Source of the DNA: Ignavibacteria bacterium
Lineage (GTDB): Bacteria > Bacteroidota > Ignavibacteria > UBA10030 > SZUA-254
Length of the DNA: 64,000 bases
NCBI GenBank assembly: GCA_016178595.1
Contig: JACOSY010000013.1
Coordinates: 124,001-188,000, forward strand
Reading direction: 5' to 3'
A program made the translations under genes and the position numbers. Below, one piece after another: positions 46,411-54,332 of this stretch (the first letter of the stretch is position 1; each line of letters begins with the position of its first letter). Under the pieces are notes generated by a model. The model searched no databases. It had not been told where the DNA came from and was given only the letters and a program-made list of their open reading frames with translations.

Positions 46411-47181
46411 ATGAAGGCTAAAGGCTTCAAAGATTATTTCTCCCAACGGGCGGCAGACTATGCGCGATACAGGCCGCAGTATCCCGAAGAACTTTTTCGC
46501 TATCTCGCGTCTCTTGTGGCGCGCCATGATCTCGCCTGGGATTGCGCGACAGGCAACGGACAGGCTGCGCAGGGCCTCGTGCCGTTCTTCAAGCGTGTCG
46601 TTGCAACAGATGCGAGCATCCGGCAGATCGAGCACGCCTACCCACATGACCGCATCGACTATATCGTCGCGTCGGCAGAACGGTCGCCGCTCGAATCGTC
46701 CTCGGTCGATCTCATCGCGGTAGCGACTGCAGTTCACTGGTTCGATTTCGACAGGTTCTATGCCGAGGTCGATCGCGTCCTTCGTCCCGATGGCGTCATT
46801 GCCGTCTGGTGTTACGGATGGACAAGCATTTCACCCGGGATCGATGCGGTCACTGCAACGTATGGCCGGGATGTGGTTGGGCCATACTGGCCGCCGGAAA
46901 GACGATTCGTCGATGAAGGTTACCGGACAATTCCATTTCCCTTCATGGAGATTCCTTCACCGCCATTCACTCTTGAGCGGGAATGGACGATGGAGGAGCT
47001 GATCGGCTATTGGGAGACATGGTCGGCGACGAGGATGTACAGCGAACAACACCATGCCCATCCTGCTGATGAAGTCCGGGAGAAATTGGAAATGGCCTGG
47101 GGCGATCCGGCAGCGAAAAGACTCGTTCGGTGGCCGCTGCATTTGAGAGCAGGGCGGAAGAAAGATTTGAGTTTCGTTTGA
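46411..47181 (+). CDS. Class I SAM-dependent methyltransferase
   Basis: 256 aa. Motif I is WDCATGNGQAAQGL near residue 46, followed by DASIRQIEHAYPHD and SADLIAVATAVHWFDFDRF-like DLIAVATAVHWFDF (motif IV region). The early FKDYFSQRAADYARYRPQYP is typical of the COG2226/UbiE-like group of small-molecule methyltransferases (TAM/YafE-like). The substrate cannot be read. It is divergent from msrA with a 197-bp gap. Confidence 0.82.
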   Translation: MKAKGFKDYFSQRAADYARYRPQYPEELFRYLASLVARHDLAWDCATGNGQAAQGLVPFFKRVVATDASIRQIEHAYPHDRIDYIVASAERSPLESSSVDLIAVATAVHWFDFDRFYAEVDRVLRPDGVIAVWCYGWTSISPGIDAVTATYGRDVVGPYWPPERRFVDEGYRTIPFPFMEIPSPPFTLEREWTMEELIGYWETWSATRMYSEQHHAHPADEVREKLEMAWGDPAAKRLVRWPLHLRAGRKKDLSFV

Positions 47182-47318
47182 ATTCTAAGGACATTACAGA
47201 CTCCGCACGGTTAGGATTGATACTGAGCCGCTGTGAGAGTCGGTTGACTGACATACAACTGATTTCACACGCATAGAATATGATAAATGAATTTCATCAC
47301 TGAAGCGTTACAACAACC

Positions 47319-48674
47319 ATGAAACTACATCGTCTCTTCTGTTTGCCGGTGATCGTCGCAGCGACAATCTCGGTGGGCGCGATTGCCCGGCAAAAAATGT
47401 CTCTGACGGTGGAACAGGCCATCGCAACGGGGCTGGAGAAAAGCAAGTCGCTTCATGCATCGTTGATGAGGGTGGAAGCGGCGGATGCGAAAGCGAGCGA
47501 GGTGAACGCTGCACGCCTTCCGAGCCTTCGATTGGGCGGTTCGTACGCACGATTGAGCGATGTGCCGGGGTTTGAGATCGGGCCGTTCCCACCGCTTCTT
47601 AACGATCGCGTGACCATATCGCCTGCGGTTTTCAATAACTATAACGTGAAGTTGTCATTGCAACAGCCCCTCTTCACAGGCATGCGACTCAACTCAAGCG
47701 CGGATATTGCCGACTACACATCGCAAGCAACGTCGCAGGACTACCACCGCGACCGCTCAGAGCTCGTCTATACCATCAAGGCATCATACTGGAATTTGTA
47801 CAAGGCCATCGAATTCAAGAAAGTCATCGATGAAAACGTCGAGCAGATGAAGGCGCACCTCAGGGATGTTCAAAATATGGCGGCACAGGGACTCGTTACG
47901 AAAAATGAAGTCCTCAAGGTTGAAGTGCAGCTCTCGAACGTGCAGCTGCAGCAGATCGATGCACGCAACAATGTCCAGCTTGCGGCCATAGGTCTCAACA
48001 ATGTCATCGATATCCCGCTCAATACGGAAATCGATCTCGCCTCGACTGTACAGCCGGAGTCGCAGAAGACGTATGGCAATGTGAATGAACTCGTGCAGCA
48101 AGCTATTGACCGCCGGTACGAGGTAAAGTCGACGGAGCTGCATGTGAAGGCAAGCGAATCGGCAGTGACGCTTGCGCGATCGGGCTGGTTCCCGCAAGTA
48201 TTTCTCACCGGCAACTATTACTATGCGCGCCCGAACCAACGACTCTTCCCGACACAGGACAAGTTCAGCGATACATGGGATGTCACACTGTCGGTCTCGC
48301 TCGATATTTGGAATTGGGGATCAACAATCCACCAAACCAATCAGGCACAGGCACAACTTGCGCAAGTGCAGGATGCGCTCGGGCAATTGAAGGACGGCAT
48401 TGCGCTCGAAGTGACACAAAGTTATCTCAATTTCAACCAATCGAGGGAACGAATCGGTGTTGCAGAAAAAGGCGTGAGCCAGGCGGAAGAAAATCGCCGC
48501 ATCACGAACGAGAAATTCAAGGCGGGCATTGCATTAAACTCCGATCTACTCGATGCAGAAGCGGCGCTCTTACAGGCGAAGTGGAATTACATCCAGTCGC
48601 TTGTCGATCATGAGCTTGCGGACGCGAAGCTGCAACAGGCCGCTGCACTCGACGAAGCTCCGGATAAACGTTAA
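47319..48674 (+). CDS. TolC family outer-membrane channel protein
   Basis: 451 aa with a signal peptide (FCLPVIVAATISVGAIA). The sequence is two structural repeats of long coiled-coil helices and strands, typical of TolC/OprM: LSVEQAIATGLEKSKSLHAS-like start, IKASYWNLYKAIEFKKVID, VQNMAAQGLVTKNEVLKVEV, then NFNQSRERIGVAEKGVSQAE and ALLQAKWNYIQSLVDHELAD. It forms a trimeric channel for efflux or type I secretion. No inner-membrane pump or adaptor gene is adjacent, so the partner pump is unknown. Confidence 0.88.
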   Translation: MKLHRLFCLPVIVAATISVGAIARQKMSLTVEQAIATGLEKSKSLHASLMRVEAADAKASEVNAARLPSLRLGGSYARLSDVPGFEIGPFPPLLNDRVTISPAVFNNYNVKLSLQQPLFTGMRLNSSADIADYTSQATSQDYHRDRSELVYTIKASYWNLYKAIEFKKVIDENVEQMKAHLRDVQNMAAQGLVTKNEVLKVEVQLSNVQLQQIDARNNVQLAAIGLNNVIDIPLNTEIDLASTVQPESQKTYGNVNELVQQAIDRRYEVKSTELHVKASESAVTLARSGWFPQVFLTGNYYYARPNQRLFPTQDKFSDTWDVTLSVSLDIWNWGSTIHQTNQAQAQLAQVQDALGQLKDGIALEVTQSYLNFNQSRERIGVAEKGVSQAEENRRITNEKFKAGIALNSDLLDAEAALLQAKWNYIQSLVDHELADAKLQQAAALDEAPDKR

Positions 48675-48722
48675 CGCGTCATCGGATTTAAAAGTGAATA
48701 GAAATTTGCTGGAGAATAAGCG

Positions 48723-49688
48723 GTGACGACACGACGAAGGTTTCTCGCGAAGGTGGGAGTCGGAATTCTTGCTCCGAAGGTTCTGCTTGCTCAACAAGGT
48801 GAGCGAAGGCGGCGATCGGTTCTCGATATGCTCTTCGCAAACGATGTCACGGAACCGGCGCCCGTTCGTCCCGATCCGAAACAGTGGGATAATTCTACGA
48901 TTACGGCAGCGTGGATCGGACACGCGACCGTCCTCATCAATTTCTTCGGCACGAAGATCATTACCGATCCCGTCTTCTCGCAGAAGATCGGCATCAATCT
49001 GCTCGGGCTGGCGACGCTCGGTCCACAACGACTCGTTGAACCGGCGCTCCGTATAGACGAGCTGCCGCCGGTTGATCTGATTCTCCTATCTCATGCACAC
49101 ATGGATCATCTTGATTTTCCCTCGCTCCGCAAATTCAACAAGAACATTTCCGTCGTTATGGCGAAGAACACTTCCGATCTTCTCTTCGGGCGCGGGTGGA
49201 AGGACGTGCGCGAGCTTGATTGGGGGGAAACAGTAACATTGAAGGGCGTAACAATCGAAGCGCTGAAAGTCCGTCACTTCGGTTGGAGATTTCCGTGGGA
49301 GAAGGATCGCTCGCGCGGCGAGTGGAATGGGAGAAGTTTCAACGCGTATCTTCTCTCGAAGAATGGAAAGCATATCGTCTTCGGCGGAGACACGGCGTAC
49401 CAGGAATTCTTCACAAGTCTCGCAGACCGAAACATTCCCATCGATCTCGCCATCCTGCCCATCGGGGCGTACGATCCGTGGATTCACGTGCACGCAAATC
49501 CCGAGCAAGCCGTGGCAATGGCGAACCACATGAAGGCGAAGGCCATCCTCCCGATTCACTGGAACACATTCACGCTCAGCTTCGAGCCGCAGCGGGAGCC
49601 GATTGAGCGGTTAAAGCGGGCGCTCGCACAGCATTCACCCACTCTTGCCCTTGACGACGTCGGGCAAACGTGGAGGCTTACTTCGTAA
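48723..49688 (+). CDS. Metallo-beta-lactamase-fold hydrolase with Tat signal
   Basis: 321 aa from a GTG at 48723. The N-terminus has a twin-arginine signal (TRRRFLAKVGVGILAPKV), so the folded enzyme is exported. Metal ligands: LLSHAHMDHLDF (HxHxDH), the later WRFPWEKD and FGGDTAYQEFF region, and PIHWNTF near the end. This is the UlaG/NAPE-PLD-like group. The substrate is unknown; phosphodiester lipids or other phosphoesters are typical. It begins 48 bp after the TolC gene stop and converges with the next gene, overlapping its stop by 11 bp. Confidence 0.82.
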   Translation: MTTRRRFLAKVGVGILAPKVLLAQQGERRRRSVLDMLFANDVTEPAPVRPDPKQWDNSTITAAWIGHATVLINFFGTKIITDPVFSQKIGINLLGLATLGPQRLVEPALRIDELPPVDLILLSHAHMDHLDFPSLRKFNKNISVVMAKNTSDLLFGRGWKDVRELDWGETVTLKGVTIEALKVRHFGWRFPWEKDRSRGEWNGRSFNAYLLSKNGKHIVFGGDTAYQEFFTSLADRNIPIDLAILPIGAYDPWIHVHANPEQAVAMANHMKAKAILPIHWNTFTLSFEPQREPIERLKRALAQHSPTLALDDVGQTWRLTS

Positions 49689-50073
49689 CGAACAGTCGTG
49701 CGACGTACGATCGAGGATCGATCCTTCCCCCGATCTTCGGGTACGGAGTGAGTCGCTTGAGATCAATCCGGTAACCCGCAAAGGAGATTGATCGCGGGTC
49801 AAGCGTTGTGTTAAGCACCGCGTCCATTGCGATAGCGTTTGGTCTCTCGAGTCGCAGCCGTATTCGTGCGTTTCCCTCCCACAAGCATTCGACGCCTTCC
49901 GGACAGCGCGAATCTTCGTCGACACGCGTGAAAATGATGTTAAGCGATTCGCCCTGAATGGCGGCGCGCTCTTCTACCGTAAGGTCGAACTCTTGACTCA
50001 ATGGAACCGTCTCAACAGGGCCGGGTGCGCAAGTGATTGCTGCGAAGCAAAAAAGGAACAGGAAAGATTTCAT
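49678..50073 (-). CDS. Hypothetical lipoprotein
   Basis: About 131 aa from the ATG at 50073, which gives a signal peptide and lipobox (FLFCFAAITCAPG). Upstream in-frame ATGs (to 50217) add a non-signal extension. A beta-rich domain follows, with the motif SRCPEGVECLWEGNARIRLR (Cys pair near residues 75-83) and SYVARLFVTK at the end. The CPxGxxCxWxGNA motif recurs in small secreted proteins of unknown function that I cannot name. Its stop overlaps the convergent metallo-beta-lactamase gene. Confidence 0.55.
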   Translation of the reverse strand: MKSFLFLFCFAAITCAPGPVETVPLSQEFDLTVEERAAIQGESLNIIFTRVDEDSRCPEGVECLWEGNARIRLRLERPNAIAMDAVLNTTLDPRSISFAGYRIDLKRLTPYPKIGGRIDPRSYVARLFVTK

Positions 50074-50185
50074 AGAGTACTCCTGAATGATCATATTCAG
50101 GCGGGCGTTGATGATCCGTAAATGTATACCACGAACTGATGTCAATTGTTCCAACATGATGGAACATCCAAGCAAACGCCTCGAA

Positions 50186-50503
50186 TTAGAATGGAATTTC
50201 AGATTCCCAGCCGTCAAACTCTGCGTAGTACGAAGCCGAGAGATCTACTAACCAGTCGCAAAGTGTCTCAAACGTATCGTCGATCGGGATTAACTCTTTG
50301 CGTGCAAGACAGAGCCAATGATCGGTGCCCGACTCTTCCACGGTCACCTCGAACTCTTTTCGCTGAAGTTCTGCGGCGAGCAGGTATGCTTGGCGCTCAT
50401 CATCCAGATAAAAATAAAAGTCGATCGGATGCTTGTGGCTGACGTCCGAGCCAAATCGTTCGAGTTGCGCTCGAATATGCTTGCCCTGATGCTGAGAATC
50501 CAT
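50186..50503 (-). CDS. RraB-like ribonuclease E inhibitor family protein
   Basis: About 105 aa from the ATG at 50503, chosen for the nearby GGAGG; an ATG at 50527 is also in frame. It has a two-layer alpha/beta domain typical of RraB (PIDFYFYLDDERQAYLLAAE; HWLCLARKELIPI; the end YYAEFDGWESEI). In E. coli RraB binds and inhibits RNase E; the family occurs beyond organisms with RNase E, so the target here is unknown. It is followed by a convergent region and not obviously part of an operon. Confidence 0.8.
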   Translation of the reverse strand: MDSQHQGKHIRAQLERFGSDVSHKHPIDFYFYLDDERQAYLLAAELQRKEFEVTVEESGTDHWLCLARKELIPIDDTFETLCDWLVDLSASYYAEFDGWESEIPF

Positions 50504-50587
50504 ATGACCTCCACGTTTGCGATTCATGATTGGACAGAAGAAAAGTAGGAAGGTCTCAGATCAATAGCAAGGGCAAGACGGGTGTTG

Positions 50588-51712
50588 TTAGTTCGATGAA
50601 GCTTCGGCGGCACCGGCAACTTTCTGCGCCGAGCCGAGACTTTCCGAAGCGAAATCAAAACTTTTCTCCCCTCGTTCCAGGCTGAGCAATGCCTCCTTTC
50701 TGCGAAGCCCGCCGCCGTAACCGCCAAGCTCGCCATTCTTGTTGACGACGCGGTGACAGGGGATGACGATTGCAATGCGGTTCATCCCGTTTGCCGTACC
50801 TACTGCCCTGACTGCATTCGGCGAGCCGATCCTCTTCGCGATGTCTTCGTACGATGTCGTCATGCCGTAGGGAATCTTCAGCAGCTCATTCCAGACTTGC
50901 TGCTGGAACGGACTTCCCGGATAGATGAGTTGTATCGAAAATTTCCTTCGATTACCTTCGAAGTACTCGTGCAATTCATCGTTCAATTGCTGGATGTGTT
51001 TGTTGCTTCCCGGAACGATCGCACACTTGAAATGCCGGCGTAGTGTCGTCACTTGTGCCTCCAGCATACGCCGGTCGGTAAATTCGAGAAAACAAATTCC
51101 ACGGGAATTTGCGCCTGCAATCAACGGTCCGAGCGGACTCTCGATCCACGCGGCGACGATGCATTCCGTATCGCGGCTCTTTCCCGGCGGCGTGCCGAAG
51201 GTTTTCACGAACGCATCGCGGAAGCCGCTGTGAGAATTGTATCCGAAACCAAGCGCAACGTCGTCGAGATCTTCACCGAGCCGGATCTGTTCCAGCGATT
51301 TGCCGAGTCGTCTGCCGCGGCAGTACGCCTGAAACGTCATGCCGTAATTCTTGAGGAAATATCGCCGTGCCCGTGCGGGATCGATCTCCATCGCACGAAC
51401 ATCGGCATCGGTGAGTCTCACCGTGGGATCGTTGTCAATTGTTGCAAGAAGTTTCGCGACCCACTCCGGTGGCGTGCCGTTTGGCTGAAGAGGCCGGCAG
51501 CGCTTGCACGGGCGGTAGCCGGCGAAGATCGCTTCACGCGGCGAGGCGTAGTACTCGACGTTCTTCGGCTCCGGTTTCCGCGCCTGACACGATGGCTTGC
51601 AAAAGATCCCGGTCGTGCGGACGGCGAGAATGAAGATGCCATCGTACGACGAATCGCTCTGTCTGTATGCGCGCTGCATTTCGGAAATGGGCGGAAGAGT
51701 TTGTGTTTGCAT
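50588..51712 (-). CDS. ada: Ada-type bifunctional DNA repair protein/AraC regulator
   Basis: About 374 aa from the ATG at 51712 (an ATG at 51727 precedes it). The domain order is that of Ada. The N-terminal zinc/methyl-acceptor domain has GIFCKPSCQARKPEPKNVEY and CKRCRP (four Cys). The AraC-type helix-turn-helix is near residues 100-175 (LGKSLEQIRLGEDLDDVALG). The C-terminal O6-methylguanine-DNA methyltransferase has the active site IVIPCHRVV. Ada repairs methylphosphotriesters and O6-methylguanine and, once methylated, activates the adaptive response. The N-terminal Cys (CKPSC) and active-site Cys are intact. The tag glycosylase gene lies about 3.3 kb away and could be one target. Confidence 0.93.
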   Translation of the reverse strand: MQTQTLPPISEMQRAYRQSDSSYDGIFILAVRTTGIFCKPSCQARKPEPKNVEYYASPREAIFAGYRPCKRCRPLQPNGTPPEWVAKLLATIDNDPTVRLTDADVRAMEIDPARARRYFLKNYGMTFQAYCRGRRLGKSLEQIRLGEDLDDVALGFGYNSHSGFRDAFVKTFGTPPGKSRDTECIVAAWIESPLGPLIAGANSRGICFLEFTDRRMLEAQVTTLRRHFKCAIVPGSNKHIQQLNDELHEYFEGNRRKFSIQLIYPGSPFQQQVWNELLKIPYGMTTSYEDIAKRIGSPNAVRAVGTANGMNRIAIVIPCHRVVNKNGELGGYGGGLRRKEALLSLERGEKSFDFASESLGSAQKVAGAAEASSN

Positions 51713-51895
51713 TGATCGGTCTTTCATTGTATGATACCATCAATATAATGGATTGACGAGAAAGACTCCACCGAAAAATGGACGGGGAAGTTGGTGGTCG
51801 GGACTGGAGAATGTAAGTAGTCTAATGCTAAACCAGCCTCTTCACAGAAGGGCGTTACGAAAAAGAGTCAAACATACCTGCGCTTGTTAACGAAG

Positions 51896-51994
51896 TCATC
51901 CGCCTGAAGAGCTTGGAGGATTCTGTGTGGATGTTGGCTTAGGACGAGGCGGAGGTTTCGGCGGAGGATTTGGAGCACCAGTCTTTACACCCAT
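51896..51994 (-). CDS. Proline-rich micro-ORF
   Basis: 32 aa: MGVKTGAPNPPPKPPPRPKP then TSTQNPPSSSGG. It has a good Shine-Dalgarno (ATAGGAGAACACG, AGGAG 10 bases before the ATG) and starts 23 bp after the stop of the 2-TM gene, so the pair would be co-translated. Such PPPKPPPRP peptides could bind SH3-like or WW-like domains or simply be disordered. I cannot show that it is expressed. The remainder of 51728-51895 contains no gene. Confidence 0.45.
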   Translation of the reverse strand: MGVKTGAPNPPPKPPPRPKPTSTQNPPSSSGG

Positions 51995-52016
51995 TTTCGT
52001 GTTCTCCTATATTAGT

Positions 52017-52439
52017 CTAAGTGTTCTGCAATCGCTTGTTCAATGTCTCTTGAACTAGACGATAGACCCGCTTCGTAAGAAATGGGTCTACCTTTGTGAC
52101 CTGATAAGCATCTGCGAATCGTTTGCGTAGAATACCCAGCGACTTACTGTATTCGTCTATGGAAAAGTCAGGAAAAAATCTCATTTGATTAAGAAAACTT
52201 TCTATCTCGATTCGAAGAGAACTAAACTGACTCCGGGCTGATCCCTCATCGGTTAGCTTCCGGGAGACGTCGAGAGCCTTGTGAACGATCGCCAAAAGCG
52301 CTCCAACGCTTGCCAGAAGGACCCATACAAGTTTGTAATCAGGGTTATTCCAAAGTGTCCATCCAGAGATCGCAGACCCCGAGGTTGTAAGAGCTAGCAT
52401 TACCTTTGAGATCTCGTCGAACCGTTGCCACCGCAACAC
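52017..52439 (-). CDS. 2-TM protein, SLATT-like
   Basis: 140 aa. Two adjacent membrane helices lie at residues about 13-32 (VMLALTTSGSAISGWTLW) and about 37-56 (LVWVLLASVGALLAIVHKAL), followed by a soluble coiled-coil tail (residues 60-140, SLRIEIESFLNQMRF). This shape, including the N-terminal RWQRFDEISK segment, resembles SLATT-type 2-TM effectors associated with antiviral and nucleotide-signalling systems, but no signature motif secures it. It starts 13 bp after the core site of the attC-like element and precedes the proline-rich micro-ORF, so both form a candidate cassette. Confidence 0.45.
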   Translation of the reverse strand: MLRWQRFDEISKVMLALTTSGSAISGWTLWNNPDYKLVWVLLASVGALLAIVHKALDVSRKLTDEGSARSQFSSLRIEIESFLNQMRFFPDFSIDEYSKSLGILRKRFADAYQVTKVDPFLTKRVYRLVQETLNKRLQNT

Positions 52440-52451
52440 TATCCTTTCCGC

Positions 52452-52581
52452 CAGTAACGTTTAGCAAAACACCGCAGCACTTTTGCGAGCTATAAACGAT
52501 CCATTTTCCGCGAGCAAAAGTGTTGAGCGCCAACAATAATTCATATCAAAAGATGGAGCGTCGGTGTTTTGCTTGTTATGC
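52452..52581 (-). repeat. Integron attC-type recombination site
   Basis: On the minus strand: inverse core GCATAAC (52575-52581), then aagcaaaacaccg, an internal inverted pair (gcaaaagtgt/gcacttttgc), cggtgttttgct and core GTTACTG (52452-52458). The outer arms agcaaaacaccg (52463-52474) and cggtgttttgct (52562-52573) pair perfectly over 12 bp, and the inner arms over 9 of 10. The stop codon of the HNH gene lies inside the inverse core, as in many integron cassettes. Length 130 bp fits long attC sites. The terminal GTTRRRY consensus is imperfect here (GTTACTG). Confidence 0.75.
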
Positions 52582-53046
52582 GCCGCTGCCGCCGTGTGAT
52601 TTGTAGCTTGCCAGAAACCTTTCAATCTCAGTTCGTAGTGCCCGAACTTTACCGAGAAGAATCTCGTACTGTTGATTCTCTTCCTTGGAGAGGCGAGATG
52701 TGAGAGGTCTTGGTTGATATCCAAAGGACTTCACGTAACTTTTGAGTTTGTTTATCCGCTCATCCAAGTCTTGGACGCCACGAGACCGTGGAGACTTCGG
52801 AGCGTTTCCTAACATCCACTTTTCAAAATGCGTGTGCTGTTTGGAGTCGTCGCACGGCTGGCAAGCTGGAACAATATTGCCGATGACGGTTTCTCCACCT
52901 TCTTTGAGTGGAGTAAGGTGATCCCATCTCTCTGGTTCGGCACTACCACAGAAGACACATTCCTCTTTACCGTCATTGAAAAAGAATCGCTTGACCTTCT
53001 CGGCTTCTTCTTTAGCCAAATCGGCTCGTGGAGAGTCCGTCGGCAA
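52576..53046 (-). CDS. HNH endonuclease-like protein
   Basis: 156 aa from a TTG. Zinc-finger-like Cys pairs bracket the HNH motif: ECVFCGSAEPERWDHLTPLK (residues 28-47), GNIVPACQPCDDSK (residues 57-70). The tail is coiled and basic. HNH domains cut DNA in restriction and homing systems. Translation start is uncertain: a well-placed ATG with a Shine-Dalgarno (GAGGAGACTGT) at 53113 opens a different frame of 33 codons (53012-53113) that overlaps this gene. Either this gene uses the TTG or a frameshift joins the two. It ends within the attC-type site. Confidence 0.7.
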   Translation of the reverse strand: MPTDSPRADLAKEEAEKVKRFFFNDGKEECVFCGSAEPERWDHLTPLKEGGETVIGNIVPACQPCDDSKQHTHFEKWMLGNAPKSPRSRGVQDLDERINKLKSYVKSFGYQPRPLTSRLSKEENQQYEILLGKVRALRTEIERFLASYKSHGGSGA

Positions 53047-53113
53047 GGGAACGCTCGATCATTGAGAAGGCAATGCTAAGCCCACCGTCTGGTGGAAAGT
53101 TCGGGTCACGCAT
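53012..53113 (-). CDS. Overlapping leader ORF or frameshifted 5' end of the HNH gene
   Basis: 33 aa from the ATG at 53113 with a strong ribosome-binding site. It reads MRDPNFPPDGGLSIAFSMIE and ends at a TAA inside the HNH gene. If one base were skipped near 53020 the product would continue as the HNH frame (ADLAKEEAEKVKRFF). It may be a coupled leader, a frameshift, or the true 5' end with a sequence error. Confidence 0.35.
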   Translation of the reverse strand: MRDPNFPPDGGLSIAFSMIERSLADGLSTSRFG

Positions 53114-53352
53114 ACAGTCTCCTCAATCATTTAGAAATGAAGGCGGCAGTGGCGTATAACTCCTGGAAGTACGTGTCGTAATAGGTCTTCCATGTTGCTT
53201 CCCATAATTCGTCACGCGGATCAAAATCCAAGGTTCCTCGTCCTCCGGAGTTAAAATCGCTTTGATTGACTTACCTAAGTAATGTACAACTAGTTTCAAT
53301 TACAGTCAAGATAAGATCAAAATCTCGACTACCGCGGAATCAATTCTTCTCG

Positions 53353-53513
53353 TCAACATTCATTCTTCACCCACACCGTCTTTACATTCACGAACTCACG
53401 GATGCCGGCGACGCTCAGCTCGCGCCCGTAATCGGAATTCTTCACGCTGCCGAATGGAAGCCGTGGATCGGAGGCAACCATTCCGTTGATGAACGCCTGT
53501 CCCGCTTCTCACC
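53353..53513 (-). pseudogene. Remnant of an NAD(P)-dependent aldehyde dehydrogenase (C-terminus)
   Basis: On the minus strand the frame reads [20 protein letters not shown] and then [20 protein letters not shown] before a TGA at 53353. This is the C-terminal segment of succinate-semialdehyde-type dehydrogenases (usual [20 protein letters not shown] and GYGRELSxxGIREFVNIKTVW). An in-frame TGA near 53514 cuts it off, and the rest of the about 450-aa enzyme is absent. It was probably deleted when neighbouring DNA was inserted. The interval 53114-53352 contains nothing else recognisable. Confidence 0.75.
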
Positions 53514-53525
53514 CTCATCGCTTAT

Positions 53526-54266
53526 TCATTCGTTCCTGCAAATTGCCAGCAGGTCGATTGCGTCGCGTGCTATATCGGTCGTCATCACGCGAAAGTTAGT
53601 CATGTCTAAAGCCGCGCCTGCAATTTTCTTGATGGAGCTTGTTCTCTTGAATAATCTCCCGACGTGCCGGTAGAATGGGAGACTCTGCATGACGACGCGC
53701 AGTCGATTGGGAGCAGCGTAGCCGACGCCGTGCAAATTGAATGATCGAAACTTCGTTGAGAGAAGATGTTCGAACTGTTGATAGTTCATCTCACTGTAGT
53801 GAAATGGATTCGCGTTGGATGCCTTGGTGGGCGTGCGGACGTTGGGCGTTGAGATGATAATTGTTCCACCCGGCTCCACGATATTTTTGATTTGATCGAT
53901 GAATGTGCCCGGAGCGGAGAGATGTTCGATGACCTGAAACGATACTGCAACATCAAACCGACGATCGAGTGAAAGGCTCGCCGCATCCATTTGTGCATAG
54001 CGGATATTTGACGCGGGGTAATTCTTCCGGCAAAAGTCAATTGCCCGTGCGTCGTGATCGATGCCCTGAACGAATGCCGCGCTTTCGGCAAGCATCTTAC
54101 AGCCGTAGCCGGTACCGCAGCCGAGGTCGATAACGGATTTCCCTTCGACGAATTGCCGGGCATACTGGTAGGCAAACCGGTGACGTGCAAAGACAAAGCT
54201 GACTTCTCCGTCGCCTGTCGGAATCATCCGCTCGCCGGTATCGTTCAGCAAGTGTTCGTTGTTCAT
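53526..54266 (-). CDS. Class I SAM-dependent methyltransferase
   Basis: 246 aa. Motif I VIDLGCGTGYGCKMLA near residue 46, then VQGIDHDARAIDFCR (acidic end of strand 2), MDAASLSLDRRFDV and VIEHLSAPGTFIDQI. The C-terminal basic half (RHVGRLFKRTSS) is less typical. It is of the small-molecule or glycan methyltransferase type (UbiG-like fold); the substrate is unknown. It lies beside the aldehyde-dehydrogenase remnant and diverges from the next gene by 66 bp. Confidence 0.8.
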   Translation of the reverse strand: MNNEHLLNDTGERMIPTGDGEVSFVFARHRFAYQYARQFVEGKSVIDLGCGTGYGCKMLAESAAFVQGIDHDARAIDFCRKNYPASNIRYAQMDAASLSLDRRFDVAVSFQVIEHLSAPGTFIDQIKNIVEPGGTIIISTPNVRTPTKASNANPFHYSEMNYQQFEHLLSTKFRSFNLHGVGYAAPNRLRVVMQSLPFYRHVGRLFKRTSSIKKIAGAALDMTNFRVMTTDIARDAIDLLAICRNE

Positions 54267-54332
54267 ACGAAAGAAATGTAGGAAGATGATAAGTCATTTC
54301 CAACGGAGCAATAAATTTCCTATCTTTCTTCC

